Positions 31,590 to 43,372 are shown, counted from the first letter of the stretch. The stretch: DNA of 64,000 nucleotides from Nannochloris sp. 'desiccata' (GCA_019044685.2 JAGTXX020000009.1:806001-870000); one strand, 5' to 3'. Made by a program: numbers and translations. Notes: generated by a model not told the origin, from the letters alone.

Positions 31590-33566
31590 TCAGCTGTTTG
31601 CTTGAGTCTTAGCCTCCACATCCTGTGCACTCTTACCTTCCGCTTCATCTTGTTTCTGGAACTTTGTCTCTAGGAGAAGAGCAGCGGCGAGGTGTGCCGG
31701 TGAGGGCATGGTCACCACATCCTCCTCATCCTCTACACCCCATTCCATCTTGAAAAACGCCTCCCTGGGTATATCTCTAGCCATATCCGAGTAAGGACGC
31801 AGAGATACAACATTGTACTCCACCATAGACAGCAGAACCTCATCAGCTGTGACGTTTTTATCAATGCCTACGCCCCTCAGCGCAGCCTCTGCATCCTCTT
31901 GACGAACAGCATGGTAAGGATTGGCAGCAATGAGGCGTAGAACTGCTTTGTAGTGTTCTGATTCCCAGCTACGAGGGGCACTGCTGTCAGTTGGAGGAGG
32001 AATTCTTCTTGGACGTTCCAAAGCAGTAGCGACATCCTTCTGAGGTTCTGACAAAGTTTCAGCCACGCCTGCAAGCAATCAATACTGTTCTTATTTAGTA
32101 TTTAGCAAACAACAAGAATAAACACACTTGAAGCAGTTTCTTACCTTTGTCCCAGCTGCTGGACCGAGTAGCTTCGGTAACGCAATTCTGCAGCAGGTAC
32201 ATGTTGCCACCACACACTGACCACACTTTCTTCCAGTCTTCTGGTGTCATGCCCAGAGCTAAAGTCTGTTCAGATTGGGACATCAAGCCTGGCCAATCTT
32301 CCTCAAAGCCCCTCTTGTTGCGCCCTTTACCACCACACACATACACAAAGGCCTCGGCGCTCGTCAGATCACCCAAGACATCAACTTTTCGTTGGGTGCC
32401 ATTCAAGCCCTCTGCAACCACAGATAAACAATCCTGGATTAGTAATTAAGAGTAAAAACAGCATTCGCTGAAATGATGAAAACCAAAAACACCTACTTTG
32501 ACTCAGCCACGAGACCATGAAAAAGTCTGAGCTGGAGAAAACTATATGTGAGAGCGCATTTTCCTTGCAAGTGCGCTTCAGAAACTCGAGCAGCTGTTTC
32601 AATGCCACCTCATCTTCAGTTCGCCATGATTTCATGGCATTCACCTCATCAATGACAATAATAGGCTTATTCTGCCCACGTGGTATGTTTTCCAAGAGCA
32701 GATCATATGTATCAATGACAGCCGTCAAGTCGTTTGCCTTGTCCTCGGGGAAAAAGTCTTCAAAAAATGCATTCAAGACCTTCTCCCCTGGGACGGCAAC
32801 ATCGAGGACATTGTCACCCAGAGCTAAAAGCTTGGAGACACTGCTCAATTTGGAAGCAAGAGTCTTCATCCCCTGCATACCCAACCGAGAAGGAAGCTTG
32901 CGTGCCAGGTTGCGTAGTTGCCTCGCCATTAGCTCTGGGCTGGAGACATCTTTCACACCACAGTTTAAATAAAGCACACGTGACTTTTCTTTCGCTATAA
33001 TCGATTTCAATAATGCCTGCATCGTTCAAGCTTAAATAGGTCATGTTGAAGTGGATGAGAGGGTTGCACAATGTGTCAAAAACAAAGAATGAATGAATGA
33101 TATTAACGCTCAACTGACAGCGACTTACCGTTTTCCCACTGTTTATGGGGCCAAGAAGCAGAAGAGGTTTGCTGGGTTTGCCACTCAAGTGGTCCATGAT
33201 CATGTCATACTCCTTGTTGCGGTTGAAGAACTTGTACTCAATATTTGGAGCTACTTTCATCTTTAAAAAATCAGGCCACTCTTCCGGCATGTAAAGATGC
33301 TCACCGACGGCCGCCGCAGCAGGTTGAGCAATAGCATCATCTTTTGCGGCACGTGGAATGTATGCTATTGTACGTAGAATACTCCGTTGAAGGCTCCTTG
33401 GAGAGATGGAGGGCGGTTTGGGATAAATAGACTGCGAGAGGCAGCCATTAAATTCTATTGAACAAGGGTGCTGCTGACGATGACCAAAGTGTGGCGTCGC
33501 CACCACTGCTGCCGCTGCCGCTCGAGAAGATGTTGCCTTGAAGGAGAGAGGTTCCCCGCAATACAT
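31590..33566 (-). CDS. P-loop ATPase of the archaeal-type ATPase family, copy 1
   Basis: Four exons, 33129-33566, 32497-33016, 32145-32411 and 31590-32068, join in phase throughout to give 567 residues. The N-terminus is Ala/Ser/Arg-rich and could be an organelle presequence. Walker A is LLLLGPINSGKT (about 135-146), interrupted right after the Thr by intron 1. Walker B is PIIVIDEVNAMKSW. A sensor-like strand follows, HIVFSSSDFFMVSWL. The C-terminal part has a winged-helix-like region ending near LRPYSDMARDIPREAF and a MPSPAHLAAALLL segment. This order fits the ATPase_2/archaeal ATPase clade of STAND-like NTPases; the cellular role is unknown. The gene at 44617-46795 is a clear paralogue. Confidence 0.72.
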
Positions 33567-33869
33567 GATAAGTAGAGAACTGAATCAAGGTGACGAAGCA
33601 AGATAAACGTTAATAAAAAAACTACAGAAAAAAATAGATTCAAAATTCTAAGCAACAGGGGCAGTGCAGCGTTCAGCCTACTGGCCGCAAAGCTCCACGT
33701 ATAAAGTGCAAACCTACATAGTGGTAAATTTATTGCTGGCTGCTAGAGATGCAGAATTGTTTTCTTGTGATTCCAAAATCTTGTGGATTCCATGATTTGA
33801 TGTGCACTTTGAAACCGCGTGATGTTATTCTATGAAATATAAATTTACAGAAAGATGTTATGCAGCACA

Positions 33870-34267
33870 AGTTGTACCAGTGCTTCGTTTAAGGATTTTG
33901 GCCTGGCATTTTTTCCCGGCATTTTTTCGTCCCAGGCCTGTTTTTCGGCATTTTGGCTTGGCATTTTTTCCAATTTTCCCAATATTATTGGCATTTTTTT
34001 TCGAAAAAAAACGGTTGGATTGGCTCCAATTTTGGTACAAATGAATGTTTGTTAATTTAGGTCTAAAACTGGCCTAAATCTCCGGCATTTTTTCAAAATT
34101 TTCGAAAAAAACGGCATTTTTCCCCGGCATTTCTGGACCGCCGGAGCTCCGCTCCGGGACTTTTTGCACGGCATTTTTTCCTGTTCCTGCGCCTGGAAAT
34201 GCCCGAAAATTGGCATTTTCGGGCATTTTCGGCATATATGCCCGCTAAACGAAGCACTGAGTTGTAC
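33870..34267. mobile_element. hAT-type MITE, 382 bp, with 8-bp target site duplication
   Basis: The element runs from 33878 to 34259. Its ends are perfect 14-base inverted repeats, CAGTGCTTCGTTTA at 33878-33891 and its reverse complement TAAACGAAGCACTG at 34246-34259. It is flanked on both sides by the same 8 bases, AGTTGTAC (33870-33877 and 34260-34267). An 8-bp duplication with a CAGTG-type terminus is the signature of the hAT superfamily. The inside holds no gene and has about eleven copies of GGCATTT, mostly in one orientation. It must have been moved by a transposase encoded elsewhere. Perfect ends and duplication suggest recent insertion. Confidence 0.88.
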
Positions 34268-34798
34268 AGACTTTAAGCAGGTTGAACAAGATTTGCTTGG
34301 CTGGCGCCATGTCATGATGGTGAAGCTCACCCATCGCCAGGAGCACAGCATGGCTTTTTGGAAACTTGGCACAGCGAGCTTCTTCGCCCCACAGCGGGCC
34401 TTCAGAAACGTGCTTTGGCTAGGGATCCTCGACCCTGTATGACCTTGAGGAAAAGCGTTGCAATTTGCATTCAAGGAGTCATCGACTGCACTCTTCAAAG
34501 TCGCCGCCAAATGAAAATACCTACAACTCCACCTTTCGTTGTTACCAAGGTTGAAAACAGTATCATACACCGTCTCCAAAATCCTGCAGATTATCTGTGC
34601 CCGCAGTGGGCCCATCAGCGACGAGATCCTCCTCTTCTCCGCTCTGGAGGAGAGGAAGGCCCGGCGGCGGGGAGGTGGGCGGACAGGCTCGCAAAGGCAT
34701 TTAACGTGGTGTCGGGTCTATACATTCATATGAGCTCCATCAGGATGACTTCTCCTACGTATATATAGCTGCCGGTGCACCCAGCCTCTGTTAAATTT

Positions 34799-34830
<32 letters not shown>

Positions 34831-35168
34831 GCGGTGAAATGGGTGAAATGATCCTGACGGGCGACTCTGATCAACTGCAGCTTCAATAAGGGCCCCGAAA
34901 AGTTGTCTCTCTGAGCAGGGCTTTTCCCCCAATTGTGTGGAGGGGCTAAACCACTTTACTGTCTCTCTCACTAATTTTTGTTTGTCTCTCAAGCAAGCAA
35001 TACTATTCTATGATAGAAAAAGAAGAAAGAAAATTTTAAGAAAATGCATTTTTGATCTCTTCTGAACATTTAAAGCTGTCAAAACAGGCATCCATCGCAC
35101 TATTGTATCAGAATATTTGCACGCATTTTGGAGCAAAGCCGCGCCGCCGCTCCTTACTGGACCATCAA
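34268..35168. other. Gene-poor stretch between the MITE and the ArgRS gene
   Basis: Minus-strand frames here, including a long one that also runs through the MITE, have no recognisable domain. If the MITE and one copy of its duplication are removed, a frame from about 34615 to 33840 would be continuous for some distance, so the MITE may have landed in an older decayed element. The segment also contains the poly-G run listed separately. Confidence 0.35.
34802..34831 (+). repeat. Homopolymer run of 30 G
   Basis: An uninterrupted run of 30 G, flanked by T on the left and CGGTG on the right. Such a length is very unusual for a genome of this composition. It could be a real G tract able to form G-quadruplexes, or a sequencing or assembly artefact. 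Confidence 0.95.
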
Positions 35169-37279
35169 ATGCTTTGCAGCTTACATCCTGCAACACGAAC
35201 TTGTGAGTTATAGATAGCTCTTTTTACCCATTTCTACTCCAGAATGATGTTGATTTCAAACTCATCCAACTACTGGATATTTTCATATTCCTTGCAGTTA
35301 CTACTTCCGCTCTCCTTAGCAAGCCTCTCCTTGCTGCCTGCCGTCGTCCGTTTTTTTCTCCTCTACCTCGGCCTCTGGCAGCAGCACCTCGTCCTTCTCA
35401 ATTCTCAAATCGCGGAATGGCACAACAAATCACTGAAGCACTTTCCAAACTGGACACCATGATCAGCTCCGCTGATCAAAACGGTGCCAACGGCAGTGCT
35501 CCTGCTCTTTCTTCCTCCCCAGAGACTGTCCGCAGCATTGATCAGGAGATCTCTCGCCTTTTCGACGCAGCGATTGCTTCCTCATTCCCTGATGCCAAGG
35601 TCCCAGCAGTCGTAGCTGTCTGCAATCAACCCAAGTTTGGAGATTATCAATGCAACAACGCTATGGCATTGTTTGGCCGTATGAAGGGACAACCAGACGC
35701 ACCCAAAAACCCTCGTGCCGTTGCTGAAGCCATTCTCGCTGCGTTACCCCCTTCGCCTCTTATTTCTGAAACCTCCCTCGCTGGCCCTGGCTTTATTAAC
35801 ATTAAAGTGGATGTTAATTGGCTTGAACAGCACATTAACGCCATGATGGCCAACCCAGCCCACCTCCGTGCTTGGACCCCTGCTGACGTCGTTGGTAAGA
35901 AGGTAATTGTTGATTTCTCTTCCCCTAATGTAGCAAAAGAAATGCATGTAGGCCATTTACGCTCTACTATTATTGGCGACACTATTGCTAGAACTTTGGA
36001 GTTTTGTGGAGCTGACGTCATGCGGTTGAATCACATCGGTGATTGGGGTACTCAATTTGGAATGCTTATTCAGTTTATTACCGAGTTACGTCCTGAAGGA
36101 CTTAACGCTGCAACGGATGAAGACGTCGCTGATTTACAAGTATTGTATAAAGCAGCGAAAGAACGGTTTGATAAAGAACAAGAATTTAAAACCCGGTCTC
36201 GCGAGGCGGTTACTAAGCTTCAGTCAGGGGACGAGGAATGCATGACTGCTTGGAAACGTATTTGCGATGCTTCTCGCCGTGAATTTGAGAAAATTTACAA
36301 CCGATTGAATGTCAAATTAACCGAAAGAGGAGAGTCGTTTTACAACCCCCGCTTGAAGGATACCGTCGATGCTTTGTTGGCTGACGGAGTTGCTGAGATA
36401 TCTGATGGTGCTGCCTGTATCTTTGTTGAAGGACAAGAAGTGCCTCTTATAGTACGTAAAACTGATGGTGGTTTTGGGTATGCATCGACAGATATGGCTG
36501 CGATTCATCAAAGAATTCATGAAGAAAACGCTGACTGGATAATTTATGTGACTGATGTTGGTCAAGCCCAACATTTCAATATGATATTTGCTGCTGCAAA
36601 GAAAGCTGGATACATGCCCAAGGATAAAGAGATCCGTATTGATCATGTGACCTTTGGATTGGTTTTGGGTGAAGATAATAAGAAGTTTAAAAGTCGAAGT
36701 GGGGACACTGTGCGTCTTGTTGAGCTTTTAGATGAAGCCAAAGAACGTTGCACTGCCACTATCACAGCCCGTCGACCTGACATCGAGGCTGCCGAACTTG
36801 AAGAAGCAGCTTGCGCTATGGGCTACGGTGCAGTCAAGTACGCTGATCTCAAGGGTCATAGAACCACGAATTATCGCTTCTCGTACGACGAAATGCTGTC
36901 ACTTAATGGCAATACCGCTGTTTATTTACTCTACGCCCATGCTCGTATCGCGTCCATCATCAGAAAATCTGGCAAGAATCCTATGGAGATCGCTGCTGCT
37001 GGAGGTAAAATCGAGCTTAAACATGAGTTTGAGATTGCTCTAGGTATGCATATTGCGCGTTTCCCCGAAGCCTTGGCTGCTATGTTGCTGGATCTGGCAC
37101 CCAACAGGATTACCGATTATCTGTTCGAGTTGTCGAGTGTGTTTAATCAGTTTTATACCGAGTGTCAAGTGGTGGGATCGCCTGAAGAGGAAAGTAGGTT
37201 GTTGTTGGCTGAAGCTGCTGCGATGACGATGAGACAATGCTTGGATCTGTTGGGTATTACTCCTTTATATCGTATATAG
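35169..37279 (+). CDS. RARS: Arginyl-tRNA synthetase with optional organelle presequence
   Basis: Exons 35169-35202 and 35298-37279 join in phase 1 (T|TT) to give 671 residues. An internal Met at 35417 opens a 620-residue form without the leader. The N-terminal extension is Arg/Pro/Ala/Leu-rich and free of acids, as in an organelle presequence. The enzyme has the class I HIGH box as HVGH in KEMHVGHLRSTIIG, then NHIGDWGTQFG, and the KMSKS-position segment KFKSRSG. The C-terminal DALR anticodon-binding domain, with ALYLLYAHARIASI-like and MTMRQCLDLLGI blocks, closes the chain. It charges tRNA-Arg. The two Met positions could serve organelle and cytosol from one gene. Confidence 0.94.
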
Positions 37280-37477
37280 AAGAGAAAAAAAAAAGTTTCA
37301 TATTTTCGATTTTCCCGTCTCGCCTAATAATTGTTTTAAATGGTAGTAAACTTGTAAAATCTAATCAATACGCTAGTTGCAAATGACAGATGCTAGAAGA
37401 TATAATTAATCTCAAACGAAATAAAACTACAAAATATCTCTCTGAATAAACTATTCTGCACAAATTTTCATCTCTTC

Positions 37478-38593
37478 TCACATTTTTGCTGCCGATGAAT
37501 AGTCCTCAGCGCCATTGCTATAAGACCTTGCCAGTATCCAATCAATCATGCCTTGAAGAACTGCAGGCCCTGATTCTTCAAACATAGCTTCGTGATATGC
37601 ACCTTCAAGAGGAATAAACGTCTTGTCTGCACTAGAAGCACCTTCAATAAATAATCTGCAGACAAAGACAAATTTGCAAAAAAGTTTTTTTTTTTTTTTT
37701 TTAACTTCAAATACAGCATTAATACGTAGGGAAAAAGCAAAATCTATCACTTACTTTGTAGCATTAAATGAGGTTACTTTATCATCTGTACCGTGATGAG
37801 CATATAGCGGCAAGGATACTTCCGCCCTATGCTGGCCCAACTGACGGAACGCCTTCAAGCTTTCATTTGCAGTACGTGCAGCCACATGTCCTACAGTAAT
37901 CAATGGATCTTCAACATATTCTTTCACTTTCACAGGATCTCTGTTCATAAACTTGGGCTCTGCGGCGGGAACGATACGTGCTTTGGGAACTACAGCAGCT
38001 AAAATATTTCCGAGAGCGGCTTGAACCTTTAAAATTGGAGTCCATTCAACGTCTATAGCAGGAGCAGATAAAATCAAACCCTTCCATTTAGACTGGTCTT
38101 TGAGACAGCTTAAAGCTGCGACAAGACCGCCTAAAGAATGGCCTCCGATGAAAAAAGGGATAGGGGTGGAGGCTGAGGTGATGGCATCAGAGGCGGCAGC
38201 AGCGGCACAAACAGCTTCGAAATCGTCGACAAGGATCGAGAATTTAGGGACAAAGGCGCGTTCACCACCGCTTAAACCGTGGCCTACAGCGTCAAAGGAG
38301 TAGACTGCGATGCCAGAGTTTGCCAATGAGGTGAAGATTTCAGAGTAGCGACCAATGTGTTCTTGAATGCCGTGGTGGAAGCATAGAACTGCGCGGGGAG
38401 CAGAGTCTGGTAAATACTCAACTGTGACAAGATCATCTCCTGTGGAGCTTGTAAATTTGCCCTTGGAGAAACGAACCATACTACTTGCTGGGATCAATTT
38501 ATGATTTAAATATCGAGCAGAACGGTGGGCTCGTGAGGATTTGATGCGTATCACGGCTGGCCTGACAGCTGGTTTGACAGTTACTACATGCAT
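37478..38593 (-). CDS. Alpha/beta hydrolase of the monoacylglycerol lipase type
   Basis: Exons 37755-38593 and 37478-37655 join in phase 2 (AA|A) to give 338 residues. The nucleophile Ser is in GGHSLGG, the acid in HHGTDDKVTS and the His in EGAYHEAMFE, which completes the catalytic triad; the His lies in exon 2, so exon 1 alone would be an inactive fragment. The oxyanion motif is FHHGIQEHIGRY, and FDAVGHGLSGG is typical of MGLL and plant MAGL-like enzymes. The first about 40 residues are basic and Ser-rich, suggesting an organelle leader. It likely hydrolyses monoacylglycerols or lysophospholipids. Exact substrate is not shown by sequence. Confidence 0.85.
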
Positions 38594-38823
38594 TTAATAA
38601 GGGGTTGCTGTTACAGATGCTTGCTTTTGGGAGAAATTGGGTGGGTTAAATGAGAGCGCCGATGGCGCCGCAGGAGAGAAGGAGGAAGAAGTGGGCAGTT
38701 TAAGAAGTGATTCTCGTGCATGACATCTTTATTCAAACGTATAAATCTTAACTAACATTTTAAGAGCATTGAAAAGTCATTTAGCAAGCATTACCATATA
38801 AATTGAAATAACTTAAAAACGAC

Positions 38824-39696
38824 ATGCAGCCTGCTTTGCTCCACAGTCATAGGCTGAGCAATAGGATATACAATTCATCTTTGAAATACAATAGAATATT
38901 TATCCGGCCTAACGTTAGACGTACACAACAACTCCTACGTGTCGTTCCACGCGCATCTTATGACAATGAAGACGATGTCCCAGACTGGTATAAGTACGTC
39001 TAAACTTAGCTAACCCGCAATATTTGTATAGTCACTAGTTATCATGAGTTTTCTACGCCACGCAGGGACATTATAGAAGCTGCCAAAGAGGATCCAGAGC
39101 TTGCAGAACTTCTGACCACGTCGGGCAATAATCCGGCGAAAGTTGAATCACGTCTCCGCTCAGAAATGGACGCTCTCCACGCAAGAATCACAGGAAAGTT
39201 CGGCAGTGGTGAAGAAGCACCTCCAGAAGTAACTTTCCGAGCTTTAGACCCTTTTGAACTTTGGGTTTGGGTTGAATTATATTCTCCGCCTTCAGCTTCA
39301 GAACTCGAAATGACACAAGAAGTTATTAATTCTTGGTTTATGCTGGGTCGATTGGGTGCATACAACTCTTCAAACTTGCAAGTATTATACTCGTCAAGTG
39401 GCGCCGGCCTGGATCTTGAGTATGACATGGCAGAGGCCAGTTCTGGCGGCATGACGTCAACCATGCATGACATGGGTGCTGTGGAGTCTAACGGACCCTG
39501 GTTACGTTTTTGGGTAGATATGGGTACAAGTGATGAATTAGCTATCGATATATTGATTAATGCATTAATGACGTTCTCTAGAGAGCACGTAGGTGTACGA
39601 CAGATTGTTATTGGTGGAGAGAATGACGATTGGGCGGTACCGGAGCGTAATTTTGAGCGACCAGAGGCTCTGACTATTGACCCGTATATGCCCTAA
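38824..39696 (+). CDS. DUF3531 plastid protein
   Basis: Exons 38824-38993 and 39066-39696 join in phase 2 (AA|G) to give 266 residues. The first about 45 residues are Arg/Asn/Ser/Leu-rich with no acids, ending in PRASYDNED, which fits a plastid transit peptide. The domain has the DUF3531 hallmarks: FELWVWVELYSPPS, then the SSGGMTSTMHDMG motif and FWVDMGTSDELAIDILINAL. DUF3531 proteins occur in cyanobacteria and plastid-bearing eukaryotes; their biochemical function is not established. The gene diverges from the hydrolase gene with 230 bases between the starts. Confidence 0.85.
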
Positions 39697-39917
39697 AAAT
39701 GCAGTATATGTAATTAATTGAGTAATTAAGATTTGTTAAGAGAAAATTTCGGTGTTTTTCTATTGATATTATGTGATAAATGCGAAACTTATATGGTGAT
39801 AATTGCTGTCAACTGCCAGGGGAAATTGTTGCTCCAAAGGTTAACATTAAATTAATTAAATGTATAAAGCTTTAGAGGAAGACTGAAAACATTCTAATTG
39901 AACTAGAGTATTTCGCG

Positions 39918-40940
39918 CTAGTTTAACAAAGTTTTAACTTCATTCAACAAGGCCTGTGCTTCCTCAACAGCTACCATCACAGCAGCATCTCCCCCCGCAG
40001 CAGGCACAGCACGCTGCTCCAACCGCCTCTCTAAACTCTGGGTCGCTTCTCTCAAATTTAATTTAAGCATACTGGTCTTGGAAGCATCAGAATTAGATTG
40101 CAAGGCTGACAACTGATCTTTCACGAATAAGACTGCAGTTTGAATCTCTACAAGCTCAGCTGCTGCTTGAGAAGCGGCCACTGTGGCGGCAGACACAGGT
40201 GGCTCATCATCTTTTTCAACTGCACCAGCACTTTTAGCTCCATTATTACTCGCATAAGAGGATCCAAACGAGGAACCAAATTGTCGGTTGTCATCTTCGT
40301 CCATACTGGAAATAGTCCAGGTAGCCGTGGCCTCAGGAGTAGAGCCATTACTGTACCCAGGAGCAGGGGCAGTGGTCCAATCATCGCTTGACGGGATAGG
40401 GCGCGGAGTAAGAACTAAATCACGAACTCCCTCTGGGATGGAAGCCTTCATTTCTTCAGGAATGACTTCATTTATCGTGGTGATGACGTCGTTTTCGGCT
40501 ACAAGGCCACGTTCTAAGCAACCAGCAACACGGTCCTCAAGCTCCAAGAATAACTCATTTTGTTTTTGTTCCATGGGACGGGGGTCCGCAGCCAAGTTGG
40601 AGAGTCGTTCAATATCAGCGGGCCTGAAGAAAGGGAAATGAGAGGAAAATCAGTAGGTGCGAGACTACTCGCAGATGCGTGGGTGGTATTGTACAGTTCA
40701 GATAAACATTGGTAGACAGTTTTTCGTGGACACTTACAAACGCTCGAGATTTTGGTTGGCAGTGAGTAATGCGCCAAGAGCTATGCGGGGACCAAGGAAC
40801 AAAATATCCGCAGGCCCACGAAGCATGGGAAGAACTTTATCTCCTACTTGGGATTGGCAACGCACTGATGGAGAACCAACAGTGTTTTTTCTTGAACTGA
40901 TTGCAATTTGAACAGGGCGGGTGGGGAGTGATGCCATCAT
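39918..40940 (-). CDS. Probable plastid protein of unknown function
   Basis: Exons 40738-40940 and 39918-40623 join in phase 2 (TT|G) to give 302 residues. The start segment is basic and acid-poor, followed by RCQSQVGDKVLPMLRGPADILFLGPRIALGAL, a pattern I associate with conserved plant and algal plastid proteins without known function. The middle has LEDRVAGCLERGLVAENDVI and a VIPEEMKASIPEGVRDLV segment, then a low-complexity Ser/Asn region. The last about 90 residues are a predicted coiled coil. A scaffold or assembly role is possible but not shown. Confidence 0.6.
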
Positions 40941-41191
40941 TTTGCCTTTTTTTACGCTTATTTAGGTATACCTATGGTGGAAATATAATAATTAATGCAA
41001 GGTATGCTGGAAGTTGTTAGGTTTTGAAGGCTGTAAGTTTTGATTTGATGAGCCACGTGTATTTTGCTGGCTTCATCCTCAAATTGGCTCACTCCCAACG
41101 CTTAAACCATGGTTTGAAATTCCATGCATCTGTATATGCATCTATAGACAAGCCTACTCGACGTGCATTACTACTTTGTAGGTGAGATCAG

Positions 41192-41389
41192 ATGGCACGA
41201 ACATATTCGAAAGTGAAGGTGCTCATAGGTGTGACTCTAGGTGGAATCATAGCTGGTCTACCTCTACTAAATAAAAAGGTTTATCAGCGTGAGCAGGAAG
41301 TAGCTTTGATGCGGGATCAGCATTATGGAGGTGATTTAGGTAAAGGGAAAGACGCCGCTCGCAACAGTAGGCTACAAAGGACAGCCTGA
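41192..41389 (+). CDS. Hypothetical 65-residue single-span membrane protein
   Basis: An intronless small frame. The N-terminus is basic, then VKVLIGVTLGGIIAGLPLL forms one membrane span, then a charged tail with QREQEVALMRDQHYGG. The layout of basic N-terminus, one span and a short charged tail is like small mitochondrial or plastid membrane subunits. I do not recognise a family. It lies 251 bases from the start of the divergent plastid-protein gene, in a good position for a real gene. Confidence 0.45.
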   Translation: MARTYSKVKVLIGVTLGGIIAGLPLLNKKVYQREQEVALMRDQHYGGDLGKGKDAARNSRLQRTA

Positions 41390-41509
41390 TTTTAGACAGT
41401 AGATGTGTGTACGAATAAGCTTAACATGTACTTGGTTAATTACTAGTGTAAATATGTATCAGAAAATATATTTATCAGACAATAAACTTTGGCGAAGCTT
41501 CTTTGTTTT

Positions 41510-42490
41510 CTACCGTTTCCTCCGCTTCTTTTTTTCCTGCCGCCGGTGCTGCCGAGTTCTATAACCACAATCCGTCTCCTTTTGACTATCATCATCACTA
41601 CTGCTACTATCTGGAACTTGAATACCTGCTGTACGTAGGAATTCTTTCGCTTCTTGCAATCTCTGAAACTCTGCAGCTTCTTTCCTTTCCCGCTCCTCTC
41701 GTGCCCTCTTTCGCCGCTCTTTCTTCCTTACTTTCTCAATCTTCCGCTTCTCCTCTTCACTCATCATCGCTAGTCGATACGTGCGCTCTTCTTCGTCGCT
41801 ATCGAGATCGCCTATAACTAATATTTGATTTTCTGCTTTGGGATCGCAGCCGCCACGAGGGGGGCTCAAGTTCATTCCTGCTCCTCCATGGTATTGCTTT
41901 AATTCATATCTCTGTCTTTGCTGTACTACGACAGCTTGGACACCACTCACGACTTTAGAGAGGTAATTGCCACCTTGCCTTCGCCTATCTTTGTTATTAT
42001 TATTTCCGTTACCTGCGGGAGCAGAAGTAGAAGGCTGTCCTTGTTGATTGTCATCAGCGTTGCCATTGTTGTTGTTGTTGTTGTTGTTGTCATTCATTTG
42101 AGAAGGATGTGCTTTGGCAGCGTCAAAGCCAGGCGGCTTCTGATACAGCCAGCTTACAGATTGCCTTTGTTTATACTTTTCTTGCTCTTCTGCACTCAGC
42201 ATAGAGATTGACTTCAAATATTCTTGTTCAGCTTCCCACTCTTTTCGTCCACGCTCTTTACTCACTTCTTGTTCATATTGCTGTTGTTCTGCTTTATAGA
42301 CTTTCTCTCTATTGCGGAAATTCATTGGATGCCATGGTTTCAAATTAAGGAACTTGTGGGTCCAAGCCACGCCGACACCATTCGGGTTGTAGCCACCACC
42401 ATCACCTTCCTTGGCGGCGTCAACGTCCTTTCTCACACCATCCTTCACTCCCATTGCAGGTGCTGGACGGGATGGAGGCTTCGGTGGCAT
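41510..42490 (-). CDS. Cir_N-domain protein (CIR1/CWC25 type), splicing related
   Basis: The frame from the Met at 42490 gives 326 residues. The upstream in-frame extension to 42634 reads like 5' leader, so I start at MPPKPPS. The N-terminal Cir_N domain has FLNLKPWHPMNFRNREKVYK, then AEQQQYEQE, and the SVSWLYQKPPG motif. CIR1 has MYEAPPG in the same place. After an Asn-rich low-complexity run the C-terminal half is highly charged (Arg/Glu/Lys) as in RS-like splicing proteins. CWC25 works in the first catalytic step of splicing, and CIR1 links transcription repression and splicing. Which one this is cannot be decided by eye. Confidence 0.7.
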   Translation of the reverse strand: MPPKPPSRPAPAMGVKDGVRKDVDAAKEGDGGGYNPNGVGVAWTHKFLNLKPWHPMNFRNREKVYKAEQQQYEQEVSKERGRKEWEAEQEYLKSISMLSAEEQEKYKQRQSVSWLYQKPPGFDAAKAHPSQMNDNNNNNNNNGNADDNQQGQPSTSAPAGNGNNNNKDRRRQGGNYLSKVVSGVQAVVVQQRQRYELKQYHGGAGMNLSPPRGGCDPKAENQILVIGDLDSDEEERTYRLAMMSEEEKRKIEKVRKKERRKRAREERERKEAAEFQRLQEAKEFLRTAGIQVPDSSSSDDDSQKETDCGYRTRQHRRQEKKKRRKR

Positions 42491-43372
42491 CGCGCTATCC
42501 TCTTGCACCCCAAATATGTTTCGTGAGGGGTGGGGGTATCGGTTCTGATATAAACTAAAAGCAACTCGACATTCTTGATTTGAGTAATTGCGATCGATCA
42601 AGTAGAAGCAGCCTTGAAAATGAGGGCAATCCACGCGTGTCAGACATTACGTGCAGGTATGTATAATACAGTACAGTATGTATATTTGATAATAATGTAG
42701 GAGGAGCGAGAGAGAACCTGCTGTAAGGTATGGTATGCTGGGGAACACCAGCCCTTGTAACTTGATCGATTGGGAAACAGAGATTTAATTGAAGTGTGAA
42801 TAAAAAAACTGCTGGTTCCGTTTCCCGCAAGTATTTTGCGTCCTCTGCTCTGGCCTGTTCAGGAGTGAAGAAATAATGATCACCCCCGCCGACGGGATCT
42901 CAGACGAGAAAGCGAAGGAGCCAGGAGGAGCGCAATGCGATGGATATCATAGAGCTCATGTCTTTATATCCGTTTCCGATATTACCAGGAGCACGTTTAT
43001 GCTTTCCAGGTGACACTGGGTTTTTTGAATGAAACAACGTTCAGCGAAGCAGCTGAGGCTTGCGAAAAAGACGAAGCAGGGGAGCTCTTCAGGTAACTGA
43101 AGGGACTATTTTGAACGCATGGACTTGGCGGTAGAAGATCTGCATTGAAAGATAGGATCTGCGGGGTAGTGCTGCCGCTCCCGCCGACACCTTCACCAAT
43201 GAAGCCACTTTGACTTCTCTTTTTTTTTTATAAACCACTCCAGCAGGCCTCATCTGGCCAGCTCAGAAGATCAAATGAAGCAGCTCTCTCCCTGCCTGAG
43301 CTGTAGGCCGTGCTGGTGCCCGTGGAAACCACCGTGGTCATCGCCGGGCTTTTTTGATTTTTACTACAGGGT
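42491..43372. other. Intergenic stretch, no supported gene
   Basis: The part nearest 42490 should hold the Cir_N gene promoter. A plus-strand frame at about 42948-43030 (MDIIELMSLYPFPILPGARL) is short and isolated. A T-rich tract lies at about 43216-43232. No gene is supported. Confidence 0.35.

Noticed and set aside
34052..34615. Minus-strand frame of 187 residues
   Set aside because: It runs through the MITE end and the GGCATTT array, so its C-terminal part is transposon sequence; the remainder has no recognisable domain.
42948..43040. Short frame with YPFPILPGARL, reminiscent of the Lon N-terminal domain
   Set aside because: Too short and isolated; the real Lon gene is elsewhere and no further Lon-like sequence follows.
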